Shown: positions 19,220 to 27,527 of the stretch, one piece after another | Layout: each line of letters starts with the position of its first letter | How positions within the stretch are numbered: position 1 is the first letter of the stretch | Assembly: GCA_002717505.1 (NCBI GenBank) | Contig: PBEB01000074.1 | Location: 17,164 to 81,163, forward strand | Origin: Leptospiraceae bacterium | GTDB taxonomy: Bacteria; Spirochaetota; Leptospiria; Leptospirales; Leptonemataceae | Reading direction: 5' to 3' | Length of the DNA stretch: 64,000 nt | Made by a program: the position numbers and the translations under genes | Notes under the pieces: generated by a model | The model's input: only the letters and a program-made list of their open reading frames with translations | The model's database searches: none | Told to the model about the DNA's origin: nothing

Positions 19220-19420
19220 CGGCCATTCCAGTGGTCAGAATTAATCCGGCGTTTCATTGGGCTCGTCCGTGCTGGAAATTAGTCCAGGGTTCCGGTTCAA
19301 AGCCGGAAACCATACCCCGATCTCTGGCCTACCACCGTCCCATTTCATAAATTCCTGGCTCTCTGTTTGTAAAGATTTCCGGAAAATGTATTGCCCTTCG
19401 AAGGCCCTTTGTATAAAATA

Positions 19421-19432
19421 TATTCTAGAATA
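19421..19432 (+). promoter_or_regulatory. Palindrome in the tetR promoter
   Basis: The perfect 12-bp palindrome TATTCTAGAATA lies about 50 bp before the tetR start, in an AT-rich stretch that reads like a core promoter. The half-site TATTCTA is the same as in the padR operator, with the two arms abutting instead of being separated by 4 bp. TetR proteins generally bind palindromes in their own promoter. Confidence 0.45.
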
Positions 19433-19480
19433 GGAATTATAATATGTCGGCCGGGATTTCCGGAAGGATAGGCACAGCCC

Positions 19481-20077
19481 ATGGGTAGGAATCCGAAATT
19501 CGAAGATACTCACTTCATTTCTGCGGCGCAGGAGGTGATCGCAACCGACGGTCTGGAAGGCTTGAACGTGCTCAAGATCGCCCGGCAGGCGGGAGCAACC
19601 ACAGGCTCCCTTTACCACCGATTTGCTTCTGTGGAGGAATTGGCGGCAATGGCCTGGATGGAGGCCGCAGAATCGTTTCAATCCGAGTTCGCCCTGGCCC
19701 TTTCTGAAGCGCCTCCAGCGGAGGCCGTTCTTGCGGGGGCGCTGGTTACACCGGATTGGTCCCGGAAGAACCTAACAGCGGCTCGAGTCCTTCTCAGATC
19801 AAGCGCGGCCACGCTGAAGCAGCAGGAATTGCCGGCTCCCCTCCAAAAGCGCCTGGGACGATTGCAGAGCAACCTCAGGCGGACCATATTGAGCTTTGCC
19901 CGTAGGTATGAAAGTAAGGCTAGTCCGGAACGCATTGAACTCTTTCAGTTTCTTTTGGCAGATATGCCCCTGGCAGCTGTAACACCTTATCTGAAGCGGG
20001 GCGAGTTACCCCCGGACCGCGTAAACAGTGTAATTCGCACTGCGATTTCTGGATTTTACAAAGAGCTAAAGAACTAA
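19481..20077 (+). CDS. TetR-family transcriptional regulator
   Basis: 198 residues. The N-terminal HTH is visible: FISAAQEVIATDGLEGLNVLKIARQAGATTGSLYHRF, with recognition helix TGSLYHRF. The C-terminal ligand-binding domain is helical and poorly conserved, as usual. The following SRPBCC gene starts 19 bp after the stop, so the two form an operon. A palindrome upstream suggests autoregulation. The ligand is unknown. Confidence 0.9.
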   Translation: MGRNPKFEDTHFISAAQEVIATDGLEGLNVLKIARQAGATTGSLYHRFASVEELAAMAWMEAAESFQSEFALALSEAPPAEAVLAGALVTPDWSRKNLTAARVLLRSSAATLKQQELPAPLQKRLGRLQSNLRRTILSFARRYESKASPERIELFQFLLADMPLAAVTPYLKRGELPPDRVNSVIRTAISGFYKELKN

Positions 20078-20096
20078 AGATCAAAGGGGCGAAACG

Positions 20097-20591
20097 ATGA
20101 AAGTGAAAAACGTGCATGAGCGGAAAATCAAGGGCAGCAAGGAAATGGTTGAAAGCATTCTCGAGAGTCTTGGGACCCGAAACGATCGTATCTGGCCGCG
20201 AAACTGGCCCCCAATGCGATTGAAGCCTTCCAAAGAAAAGTTAGGACGGGGAGGACATGGGCCTATTCGATATCGAGTGAAAGAGCACGTTCCCGGCAAA
20301 AGAATAGTTTTCGAATTCGAGCAGGATCGTCTTTCTCGAGGCCTTGTAGGCGTTCATTACTTCGAATTGCTGGCTGAAGGCAGCGATGAATTTATCGTCA
20401 GGCATGTCATCGATGCGAAGCTTGGATGGCCGGCCTCCTTACTCTGGCCGATATTAATTCGTCCATTGCATGATGCGCTTCTGGAAGATGCCCTGGATAA
20501 CTTTGAATCGGCGGTATCTGAGATGCCTGAAAATGCGAAGTATGTCCACAGTCCCTACGTTAGCCTGCTGCGAATGGCAGTGGGCGGGTAG
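20097..20591 (+). CDS. SRPBCC (START/Bet v1-like) family protein
   Basis: 164 residues, soluble. The fold is suggested by an N-terminal strand with a helix (KIKGSKEMVESILESL), a run of beta strands (IRYRVKEHVPGKRIVFEFEQ, VGVHYFELLAEGSDEFIVRH) and a long C-terminal helix (LHDALLEDALDNFESAV), the helix-grip arrangement of SRPBCC proteins that bind hydrophobic ligands in an internal cavity. GGGGC precedes the ATG. It is co-transcribed with tetR, so it probably belongs to the same response. Ligand unknown. Confidence 0.72.
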   Translation: MKVKNVHERKIKGSKEMVESILESLGTRNDRIWPRNWPPMRLKPSKEKLGRGGHGPIRYRVKEHVPGKRIVFEFEQDRLSRGLVGVHYFELLAEGSDEFIVRHVIDAKLGWPASLLWPILIRPLHDALLEDALDNFESAVSEMPENAKYVHSPYVSLLRMAVGG

Positions 20592-20670
20592 ATACTGGCA
20601 ACCCGGATTGTTCCGTTAATTGCTGGAGTTCTCGGTTGGAGGACGCTTTCGAGTAGGGAGCGAAGAATTG

Positions 20671-20871
20671 CGGAGAGGGGGGGCGATGCATCGCTGACTT
20701 CGTCAGCTCGCGCGCTCCGCCTACGGCTCCGCGAACGAACCCCAAGAATTGGTGCAGATTGCTGCGCAATCTTTTTAGGCTACTGGCGCCCTGTAGTTGC
20801 CGGTTCTCACCCCCCGCTGCTCCGAGGAGCGTATTGTTGTGCGGAAATTTGGGAGATTCGGAGAGGGGGGG
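20671..20871. repeat. 13-bp direct repeat bracketing a palindrome-rich segment at the tRNA-Ser 3' end
   Basis: CGGAGAGGGGGGG occurs at 20671-20683 and again at 20859-20871, where it is the 3' acceptor end of tRNA-Ser. Between the copies are a perfect 12-bp palindrome GCGATGCATCGC (20683-20694), a tight hairpin GCTGAC-TTC-GTCAGC (20693-20707) and a GC-rich stretch. A duplicated tRNA 3' end is the usual footprint of an integration site, but no integrase is present. It could equally be a small palindromic interspersed element. Confidence 0.5.
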
Positions 20872-20945
20872 ATTCGAACCCCCGGTGGGCGTGAACCCAC
20901 ACTTGCTTTCCAAGCAAGCACCTTAAACCGCTCGGACACCTCTCC
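20859..20945 (-). tRNA. tRNA-Ser(GGA)
   Basis: An 87-nt class II tRNA. Acceptor arms GGAGAGG and CCTCTCC pair over 7 bp with discriminator G. The anticodon stem-loop is CTTGC-TTGGAAA-GCAAG with anticodon GGA. A long variable arm is present, and the T-arm contains GGTTCGAATC. The CCA end is not encoded. Confidence 0.95.
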
Positions 20946-21192
20946 TTCCACTAAACCGGGCAGGAAGCCCTGAGATTTAGAGAACCTGTCCATGCTCGGA
21001 TTAAAGGGAAGGCAGTCAAGAGAAAAGGCTGACCGTTGAGTTGAGGTACTGACGATCCGGACGGTTCAGCTCTCCAGGGTGCAGATTATTTGGCTGTCGG
21101 TATCCGCGGTGGCAGCAGTGGAGCCGGTCCAGGTCTCGGGGAAATAGTCTAGTAGGTCCCCGGTTCCAAAGGAAAGCAGTGCAACAGGCTGG

Positions 21193-21651
21193 CTATCCTC
21201 GACGTTCTTCGAAGAACTGAGTAAGCAACTCAGATGCGCTGTTCTCGTAGTCTTCGAGCAAGCGCCAGGAGGGTCGATGATTGATTTCCGAAGACAAATT
21301 GTCCAGAAGGCTTCGGAGTCCTGGCCAGGATGTGGAGCGGGTCATGAATGCTACCTCTGGAATTCGGGCATGAATGATGAGGCCACTGCACATCAGGCAG
21401 GGTTCCAGCGTCGTGATGAGAACGGTTCGTGGTAGTCGCTCGGAGCTCAGTCTTTTGCAGGCATCACGGATCGCCAGGAGTTCTGCATGAGCGGAGGGGT
21501 CGGCCTGCTCTAAAATCTGATTACGGCCCTCCGATAAAATGGTGCCGTGTTCATCGCACAGGACAGCACCAACCGGCGTCTCGCCGTGTTCATAGGCTTC
21601 GCGGGCTAATTGGAGCGCTCGCTGGCAGGCGTTGTCCGGAGGATAGAGCAT
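21193..21651 (-). CDS. tadA: tRNA-specific adenosine deaminase (TadA-type)
   Basis: 152 residues of the cytidine/deoxycytidylate deaminase fold. The zinc site is complete: HAE in DPSAHAELLAIRDA (His ligand and catalytic Glu) and PCLMC in TTLEPCLMCSG (two Cys ligands). The layout and size match TadA, which converts A34 to inosine in tRNA-Arg(ACG). A related nucleotide deaminase cannot be fully excluded from sequence alone. The gene is single, about 100 bp after the acyl-CoA dehydrogenase gene with a terminator in between. Confidence 0.85.
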   Translation of the reverse strand: MLYPPDNACQRALQLAREAYEHGETPVGAVLCDEHGTILSEGRNQILEQADPSAHAELLAIRDACKRLSSERLPRTVLITTLEPCLMCSGLIIHARIPEVAFMTRSTSWPGLRSLLDNLSSEINHRPSWRLLEDYENSASELLTQFFEERRG

Positions 21652-21692
21652 GAGGTGCCACGGTTTAACAATCCGCGAAAGAAGTTCTAGCA

Positions 21693-21726
21693 GAAAAAAA
21701 GAAAGGCAGCCCCAAAAGGCTGCCTT
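21693..21726 (-). terminator. Rho-independent terminator of the acyl-CoA dehydrogenase gene
   Basis: Read on the minus strand, AAGGCAGCC and GGCTGCCTT form a perfect 9-bp stem with a 6-nt loop, followed by TCTTTTTTT. It lies 28 bp after the stop of the dehydrogenase gene. Confidence 0.9.
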
Positions 21727-21753
21727 CGATTCAGACCAGGAATTCTGTGAGAC

Positions 21754-22908
21754 TCAAAGTCCCAGGCCTTTGCCCGCGATGATTTCGCGCATGATCTCGG
21801 ACGTTCCTGCATAGATCGATTGCACTCTGGCATCCAGAAACGCTCGTGCGATAGGATACTCGGTCATATAGCCGTAGCCTCCGAAGAACTGCAGACATTC
21901 ATCTACATGGCGCTTCAGTAACTCTGAACACAGTAGCTTCGCCTGGGATGCCTGGACGGTTACCTTTTCGCCTTTCATGAACTGAATGATCACCTGGTCC
22001 AGCATGGCGCGAGCAGCCAACTGCTCGGTGTACATGTCAGCCAGTTTGAACTGAGTATTCTGAAATTTGCTGATGGGTTTACCAAAAGCCTTTCTGGTTT
22101 TAACATAGTCTACAGTCATTTCCAGAGTAGCCTCGGCAGATCGCATGTTGCTTATGGCCAGCACCAATCGCTCGGTGGCCAGTTCGCTCATCAGGTATCT
22201 AAATCCATACCCTTCTTTGCCGATGAGGTTCTCTTTGGGAACTTTGACATCGTTAAAGAATAGTTCGGAGGTATCCTGTGCATGGAGCCCGATTTTCTCC
22301 AGTTTGCGGCCTCTTTCGAAGCCTTCCATGCCGCGTTCGATGCCCAGCAGAGAAACCCCGTTCTGCCCGCGGGAGGCATTGGTTTTCACAACTGTGATTA
22401 CCAGATCAGAAAGATATCCATTGGAGATAAAGGTCTTGGAACCATTCACCAGATAGTGGTCGCCCTTATCCACGGCAGTGGTCTGGATTCCCGCCAGGTC
22501 GCTTCCTGCGTTCGGTTCTGTCATGGCTACGGCCAGGATTTTTGTTCCGTCCACCACGCCCGGTAGCCATCGCTTCTTTTGTTCTTCGTTTGCATGGTGC
22601 AGAATATAAGGAGCGATTACGTCTGCATGCAGGCTCACGAAGAAGCCGCTGGCGCCCACACGGGCCAGTTCTTCGATAACAATCACGTTATAAAGGAAGT
22701 CTGCTTCCGCCGCCCCGTATTCCGCAGGAAAATTGGGACAGATCATTCCAAGCTGTCCAGCTTCGGCCCAGATTTCCCGGGGAACAATCTTGTCTTTCTC
22801 CCATTGTTCGTGGTTGGGAGCAACCTTTTCGTTTACGAAATCCCGGACCATGTCCCGGAAAGTATTATGATCATCTGTGTATGGTAGTTGACTGGGTAGT
22901 CCTTTCAT
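21754..22908 (-). CDS. Acyl-CoA dehydrogenase, long-chain/isovaleryl-like type
   Basis: 384 residues from the ATG at 22908, chosen because AGAGGCGG precedes it and it gives the usual family length; upstream in-frame starts add 30 residues without a ribosome site. FAD-binding motifs are present (AVAMTEPNAGSDLAG, ISNGYLSD, KTRKAFGKPISKFQ). The C-terminal loop reads SIYAGTSEIM: the position of the MCAD catalytic Glu is Ala. As in LCAD and isovaleryl-CoA dehydrogenases, the base is probably the Glu in ATERLVLA. It catalyses the first, FAD-dependent step of acyl-CoA beta-oxidation. No beta-oxidation neighbours are present. Confidence 0.92.
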   Translation of the reverse strand: MKGLPSQLPYTDDHNTFRDMVRDFVNEKVAPNHEQWEKDKIVPREIWAEAGQLGMICPNFPAEYGAAEADFLYNVIVIEELARVGASGFFVSLHADVIAPYILHHANEEQKKRWLPGVVDGTKILAVAMTEPNAGSDLAGIQTTAVDKGDHYLVNGSKTFISNGYLSDLVITVVKTNASRGQNGVSLLGIERGMEGFERGRKLEKIGLHAQDTSELFFNDVKVPKENLIGKEGYGFRYLMSELATERLVLAISNMRSAEATLEMTVDYVKTRKAFGKPISKFQNTQFKLADMYTEQLAARAMLDQVIIQFMKGEKVTVQASQAKLLCSELLKRHVDECLQFFGGYGYMTEYPIARAFLDARVQSIYAGTSEIMREIIAGKGLGL

Positions 22909-22955
22909 ATGCCGCCTCTTTGCTGACGTAGCCATCAGGGCTGTGTCAGGTTGTA

Positions 22956-22971
22956 TTGACTCAAAAGTCAA
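22956..22971 (-). promoter_or_regulatory. Inverted repeat upstream of the acyl-CoA dehydrogenase gene
   Basis: TTGACT-CAAA-AGTCAA is a perfect 6-bp-arm inverted repeat about 50 bp before the chosen start. The arm also reads as a good -35 hexamer on the minus strand. It is a plausible operator for a fatty-acid-responsive repressor, but the regulator is unknown. Confidence 0.4.
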
Positions 22972-23022
22972 CTTTTGGCTGGCCGGACTTTCTGCCAAGA
23001 AATATAAAACTCTGACACCCGG

Positions 23023-24612
23023 TCAGAACTCGAACATCGTACCACTGAGGAATCGGCGAAAAACCTCGTATTTTCGTAGACCAAAAATGCGATTTCGATT
23101 CTTACGAATCCATTCATCCTGCTGAAGATAGCTTCCGCCAGGTTGTTCTCTTTTGCGCAATTCTACTCCTCGTCCGAAAAGAGCGCGAAACTCCTTTCGA
23201 ATCATCTCCAGTGTTCGCGAATATGTGAGATAGGAATCTACCTGCTCGCCATTTATGTCGCGAAACCTTTCAGTCCACCATTCGATGAGGATCTTGCGAA
23301 TCAATGTCTCTGGATACTCGCGGCGAATCTGGCTCTGTTCATCGATTCTAAAAACGTCTCCAATATTTCTCTGGCGCAATGTCGCAATTAGAATGCGAAA
23401 GATCACATTGGGACCGCAATGGTAGAGGAAAACATCGGGATGCAATAGACCGGGGAAGTCCGCGGTTATCAAAGCTCTGGTATCTTCATTCAGAATTCGT
23501 TCGATGAGATCGATGTAGGCTTCCAGATGCGATGCTCCAGACCCCTTTTTTACCATGGCTCCAGATGCTGTAAGGCTGGAAGGCTGATCCTCTGGCCGAA
23601 GAACAACCAGAAAGGCATCTTTGAACTCCTCAAGGCCATTTCGGTAGTCCTGCACGGAAATCTCCATGCTGTAATCTCTGGATCGATTCCAGTCCCGACT
23701 ACCCAGGATTGGCACCGCATAAAGGCTGGCTCGATGGATTCGCCTTTCACGGGTTTCCAGAATAATACTGCGAGCGATGGATACTTCTGGCGGACCTCCA
23801 TCTTCCGGTTGAGCTTCCGCATCGGTCTCTGGCTTTTCTTCCTCTTTCTCGCCTTCCGGGCGTGCCAGAGCATCCAGGGTATAATCTACACTTCCGTCAT
23901 AGCTCAGGTCGATGCGATATCCGCCGGTCACCGAATCTCGTTGCTCGCGATTGACCTGAATATATCGATAGAGGGCCCCAAGAAAACTCTCTGTGCTTCG
24001 GATGAGCTTTTGCACTGGTTCCAGATAGTCGGTTTCCAGGCCACGTACCAATCGCCGCGTTTCATGAATCACAGAGAAGGTATCTACAAGCTTGTTAATG
24101 TTTCGCCAGATCTCTCTGGATTTTTCATTGAACGTTTTAATCTTCTCATAGAAGCGTTTCAGCTTCACGAAGTTGATTTCGTTAGGGCCGGTTTCTTCCT
24201 GGAAATATTTTCGAACCTGACGGGTGGCCTCCCTGGTTAGAGTCTCATCGGCAGCTGTTTCCACGTAAACCCGGTAGGCCTTCCTAAGCGCATCGATATC
24301 TTTTTTCAGGTCTTCGCTATACTGCTCTACAACAGCCCGGGTTCCGTCTTCCAGACCAGGAGCAAAGAGTCGTTCCAGGATCAGGTTAGCAGTGGAGATG
24401 TGTGGTCGTAGAACCATCTCCACCGGACGGAGAAAGAGCTGCACATCCTCATCGGTTTTGGGTTCGGGAGGCCTTTCGACGGTGCGAGTGGCGCTAGAAA
24501 GAAAGGCTGCCTCTTCCGCCCGGGCCAGTGTATCCATCTGGAAGGGCTGACTGAGAACCTTTTCCAGATCTTCATCTGTCTGCTCCCGAGATTTTTCTTC
24601 CGGATCGGCCAC
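23023..24612 (-). CDS. Conserved hypothetical cytoplasmic protein
   Basis: 529 residues starting at a GTG; no clear ribosome site precedes it, and an in-frame ATG 25 codons in is an alternative. No signal peptide, membrane segment or domain that I recognise. The protein is highly charged and mostly helical (residues about 80-260), with a glutamate-rich linker near 265-285 (PEGEKEEEKPETDAEAQPED) and a C-terminal half of mixed structure ending in a basic stretch (DEWIRKNRNRIFGLRKY). It sits between an acyl-CoA dehydrogenase and ftsH on the same strand, but a terminator separates it from ftsH. No function is proposed. Confidence 0.75.
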   Translation of the reverse strand: MADPEEKSREQTDEDLEKVLSQPFQMDTLARAEEAAFLSSATRTVERPPEPKTDEDVQLFLRPVEMVLRPHISTANLILERLFAPGLEDGTRAVVEQYSEDLKKDIDALRKAYRVYVETAADETLTREATRQVRKYFQEETGPNEINFVKLKRFYEKIKTFNEKSREIWRNINKLVDTFSVIHETRRLVRGLETDYLEPVQKLIRSTESFLGALYRYIQVNREQRDSVTGGYRIDLSYDGSVDYTLDALARPEGEKEEEKPETDAEAQPEDGGPPEVSIARSIILETRERRIHRASLYAVPILGSRDWNRSRDYSMEISVQDYRNGLEEFKDAFLVVLRPEDQPSSLTASGAMVKKGSGASHLEAYIDLIERILNEDTRALITADFPGLLHPDVFLYHCGPNVIFRILIATLRQRNIGDVFRIDEQSQIRREYPETLIRKILIEWWTERFRDINGEQVDSYLTYSRTLEMIRKEFRALFGRGVELRKREQPGGSYLQQDEWIRKNRNRIFGLRKYEVFRRFLSGTMFEF

Positions 24613-24789
24613 TGACTTTATTTTCGATCTTTCTAGCTTTTAGAGCAAGGAAAAAGCGCATTCAATGGCATGGCAAATTGGTGTTTGCAGAAGGCATTAA
24701 TCATCGGATATTCGCTTTGTATGTAGGATTCCCAAAACAACAAGGAGAGCGCTTAAACCGAAAGGCCCGGAACAACAAGGAGGACGCGC

Positions 24790-24818
24790 AAAAAAGGCCC
24801 GGAACTATGTCCGAGCCT
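24790..24818 (-). terminator. Rho-independent terminator after ftsH
   Basis: On the minus strand, AGGCTCGGA pairs with TCCGGGCCT (one G-T pair) around a short loop, followed by TTTTTT. It lies 52 bp after the ftsH stop codon and closes the rpmG-to-ftsH block. Confidence 0.88.
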
Positions 24819-24869
24819 ATGGATGCCTCCGGTTCTCACTGGCACCTATTTCCGGGAGTCGAATGCTGA

Positions 24870-26894
24870 TCAGGTAGCCGGCGCCGGGGAGTGCCCGCCA
24901 CCCAGGCCGGGAAGATCCTGTCCGCCTTCATGATGATCTGGGTGGCTCAGTCTGCGCTGATTTTCCGAAGCCAGATCACCAACGATGGTATTCAGTTCTT
25001 CGCCGGTTACGGTTTCCTTATCCAGCAGTTCCTTTGCAATGCGCTCCAGTTTGTCCTTGTGCTCGCTCAGAAGCTTTCGGCCTTTTTGAAGCTGATCGTC
25101 CACGATTCTGCGAATTTCGGAGTCGATGGTGGCAGCGGTCTCATCGCTGAAGCTTTTGCCGGAAGAGACATCCCGTCCTACGAATACGCTATCATTGTTG
25201 GTGGAGTAGTTGATTGTACCCAGTTTCTCAGACATACCCCATTCGCATACCATGCGGCGGGCAATGTTTGTGGCACCTCGAATGTCGTCCGAAGCGCCGG
25301 TGGATGTATCGTCGTAGATCAATTCCTCGGCCAGGTAACCGCCCATGGCAACGCAAATACGGTCATGCCAGTATCGGCTGGGTTCGGAATGCTTGTCTTT
25401 CTCAGGAAGCATCATTGTAACTCCCAGAGCACGTCCACGAGGAACAATGGTAACTTTATACACCGGATCGGCGTATGGCAGGAGGGTACCCAGAAGGGCG
25501 TGGCCCGCTTCGTGATAGGCGGTGGCTTCCTTTTCTTGAGGAGTCATAAAGAAGCTACGGCGTTCCGGCCCCATAAGAACCTTATCCTTGGCTTCTTCCA
25601 TTTCATCCTGAGTTACTCGCTTCTTGCCTTTTCTAGCAGCCAGCAGAGCGGCCTCATTGATCAGGTTGGCCAGGTCAGCTCCCGTGAATCCAGGGGTTCC
25701 TCGGGCAATCTTGGATAGAGATACATCGGAAGTAAGGGGAATCTTTTTCGCATGAATGCGAAGAATCGCTTCTCGACCTTTTACATCTGGAGCATCTACC
25801 ACAACCTGGCGGTCAAATCGTCCTGGTCTTAGAAGGGCAGGGTCCAGTACGTCTGCACGGTTGGTGGCCGCCATTACGATGACACCTTCATTTTCTTCGA
25901 AGCCATCCATCTCTACCAGCATCTGGTTCAATGTCTGTTCGCGTTCATCGTGACCGCCGCCCAGGCCTGCGCCTCTAAGTCTACCTACGGCATCAATCTC
26001 ATCGATAAATACAATACAGGGAGCGTTCTTCTTCGCCTGATCAAAAAGATCTCTCACTCGGCTGGCACCCACACCAACGAACATCTCCACAAAATCGGAA
26101 CCGGAAATACTGTAAAAAGGTACTCCTGCTTCGCCGGCTACAGCTCGAGCGATCAGGGTTTTACCGGTACCGGGAGGACCTACCAGAAGTACACCTTTGG
26201 GAATTTTCGCTCCAATGGTCTGAAACTTCTTGGGATCTTTTAGGAAGTCTACAACCTCAACCAGCTCTTCTTTCGCTTCGTCGCAACCGGCAACATCTAG
26301 AAAAGTGACCCGGGTTTTACCTTCGGCATGAAGCTTGGCTTTGTTTTTTCCAAAGGACATGGCACGATTGCCTGTGCTTTGAATCTGGCGCATCATGAAG
26401 ATCCATAACAATGCGATGATAATTACGAAAGGAATCATTTGAGCAATGGTAATCAGGAAGCTTGATTCCTCCGGATTCACCAGCTTGTAATTAATGTTGT
26501 TCTTATCCAGTTGCTCGAGAAGTCCATTGTCCAGCAATCCCGGCACCGATTCCACTTCGAAGGGAACGGTCTTTTCCTTCATGCGCTCCGGGTCTTCATT
26601 GGTGATTTCCACGCCATCCTTCAGGTAACGTCCCTGAATCTTGCGGGGGCCAATCTTTAATACGAAGCTATCGTCGGTAGGATTGGGATTATCTTTCTGA
26701 TATTTGATACCGCCGGTGTAGATGCGGCCGTACCGCTCCTGCCCATCCGGGGTAAGCATCTTTTTGAATTGAGAATAGGTGATTTTTTCCGGAGTTTCCT
26801 GGCCCGGAAAGATCCCGTTTTGGCCCTGAAAAAAGAAGAGAATGATGATAATTCCCAGAAACAGGAACAGGAAGTACTTAAAGTTTTTGTTCAT
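24870..26894 (-). CDS. ftsH: ATP-dependent zinc metalloprotease FtsH
   Basis: 674 residues. Two N-terminal membrane segments (about 6-24 and 150-168) flank a periplasmic domain of about 125 residues. The AAA module carries Walker A GPPGTGKT (near 235), Walker B IVFIDEID, the pore motif region [15 protein letters not shown] and the second region of homology [17 protein letters not shown]. The zinc protease motif HEAGH is near 461. FtsH degrades membrane and short-lived cytosolic proteins and extracts them through its hexameric pore. The tail is Gly/His-rich ([18 protein letters not shown]). It is the last gene of the minus-strand core block, 55 bp after pth. Confidence 0.98.
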   Translation of the reverse strand: MNKNFKYFLFLFLGIIIILFFFQGQNGIFPGQETPEKITYSQFKKMLTPDGQERYGRIYTGGIKYQKDNPNPTDDSFVLKIGPRKIQGRYLKDGVEITNEDPERMKEKTVPFEVESVPGLLDNGLLEQLDKNNINYKLVNPEESSFLITIAQMIPFVIIIALLWIFMMRQIQSTGNRAMSFGKNKAKLHAEGKTRVTFLDVAGCDEAKEELVEVVDFLKDPKKFQTIGAKIPKGVLLVGPPGTGKTLIARAVAGEAGVPFYSISGSDFVEMFVGVGASRVRDLFDQAKKNAPCIVFIDEIDAVGRLRGAGLGGGHDEREQTLNQMLVEMDGFEENEGVIVMAATNRADVLDPALLRPGRFDRQVVVDAPDVKGREAILRIHAKKIPLTSDVSLSKIARGTPGFTGADLANLINEAALLAARKGKKRVTQDEMEEAKDKVLMGPERRSFFMTPQEKEATAYHEAGHALLGTLLPYADPVYKVTIVPRGRALGVTMMLPEKDKHSEPSRYWHDRICVAMGGYLAEELIYDDTSTGASDDIRGATNIARRMVCEWGMSEKLGTINYSTNNDSVFVGRDVSSGKSFSDETAATIDSEIRRIVDDQLQKGRKLLSEHKDKLERIAKELLDKETVTGEELNTIVGDLASENQRRLSHPDHHEGGQDLPGLGGGHSPAPAT

Positions 26895-26949
26895 AGGGAA
26901 GCCTGTAGACTTAGATCAGTATAGACAGCACCGGGAGGACCGTCAATTT

Positions 26950-27513
26950 CTAAAGGCGGAATTTTTCCACCACTTCGTCAATGTCGCCCTGGGTAATGGA
27001 CCGGATAGCTGCTTCTGCGTCGTTAATGATGTTGATCAATTGAACGTTTTCCAGGGGATCGAACTCCTGGTTTACATATTGCTCGCGCTTCTTCTTGGAT
27101 GCGCTCTTGCCCACAATGCCTACTCGAACGCGAATAAAATTGGGGGATTTTAGAGCGATGGCAAGATTGTCGATGCCCGGATGGCCATGATTGATCCCGC
27201 CCTGTTCAACAACGATCTTGCCCAGATCCAGAGCGAAATCGTCCATGATGACGATGATGTCTTCGGGCTTGATTCGCAGGAAGGATGCAATGTACAGCGC
27301 CGCCTCCCCGGCGAGCTCGGCATAGGTCTGGGGCTTCAGAAGCACTACTTCTTCGCCTTCAAACTCACCGCGCCCGATCAGGGATTTCTTTTTCTTGGTG
27401 CGAATATCTATGTTATTGTTATTGGCGATTACATCGAGGATCTTGAAGCCAATGTTTGACCTCCGATTGATGTACTTTTCCCCGGGATTTCCCAGGCCAA
27501 TAATCAGCTTCAT
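26950..27513 (-). CDS. pth: Peptidyl-tRNA hydrolase homologue with altered catalytic site
   Basis: 187 residues with the Pth fold signature IIGLGNPGEKY at the N-terminus and the usual position next to rplY and ftsH. Known for the family: hydrolysis of peptidyl-tRNA using His20, Asp93, Asn10, Asn68 and Asn114 (E. coli numbering). Here Asn9 and the Asp pair (DD91-92) are kept, but RRSNIGF has Ser19 where the catalytic His belongs, KPQTYAELAG has Glu66 in place of Asn68, and HGHPGI has Pro112 in place of Asn114. The protein is unusually rich in Lys and Asn (NNNNIDIRTKKKK). Either the chemistry has changed or it is no longer a hydrolase. Confidence 0.85.
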   Translation of the reverse strand: MKLIIGLGNPGEKYINRRSNIGFKILDVIANNNNIDIRTKKKKSLIGRGEFEGEEVVLLKPQTYAELAGEAALYIASFLRIKPEDIIVIMDDFALDLGKIVVEQGGINHGHPGIDNLAIALKSPNFIRVRVGIVGKSASKKKREQYVNQEFDPLENVQLINIINDAEAAIRSITQGDIDEVVEKFRL

Positions 27514-27527
27514 AGACTACCCTCGAA

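Noticed and set aside
19241..19681. Minus-strand open frame of 146 codons before tetR
   Set aside because: It overlaps the tetR coding region and promoter palindrome and shows no recognisable domain or ribosome site.
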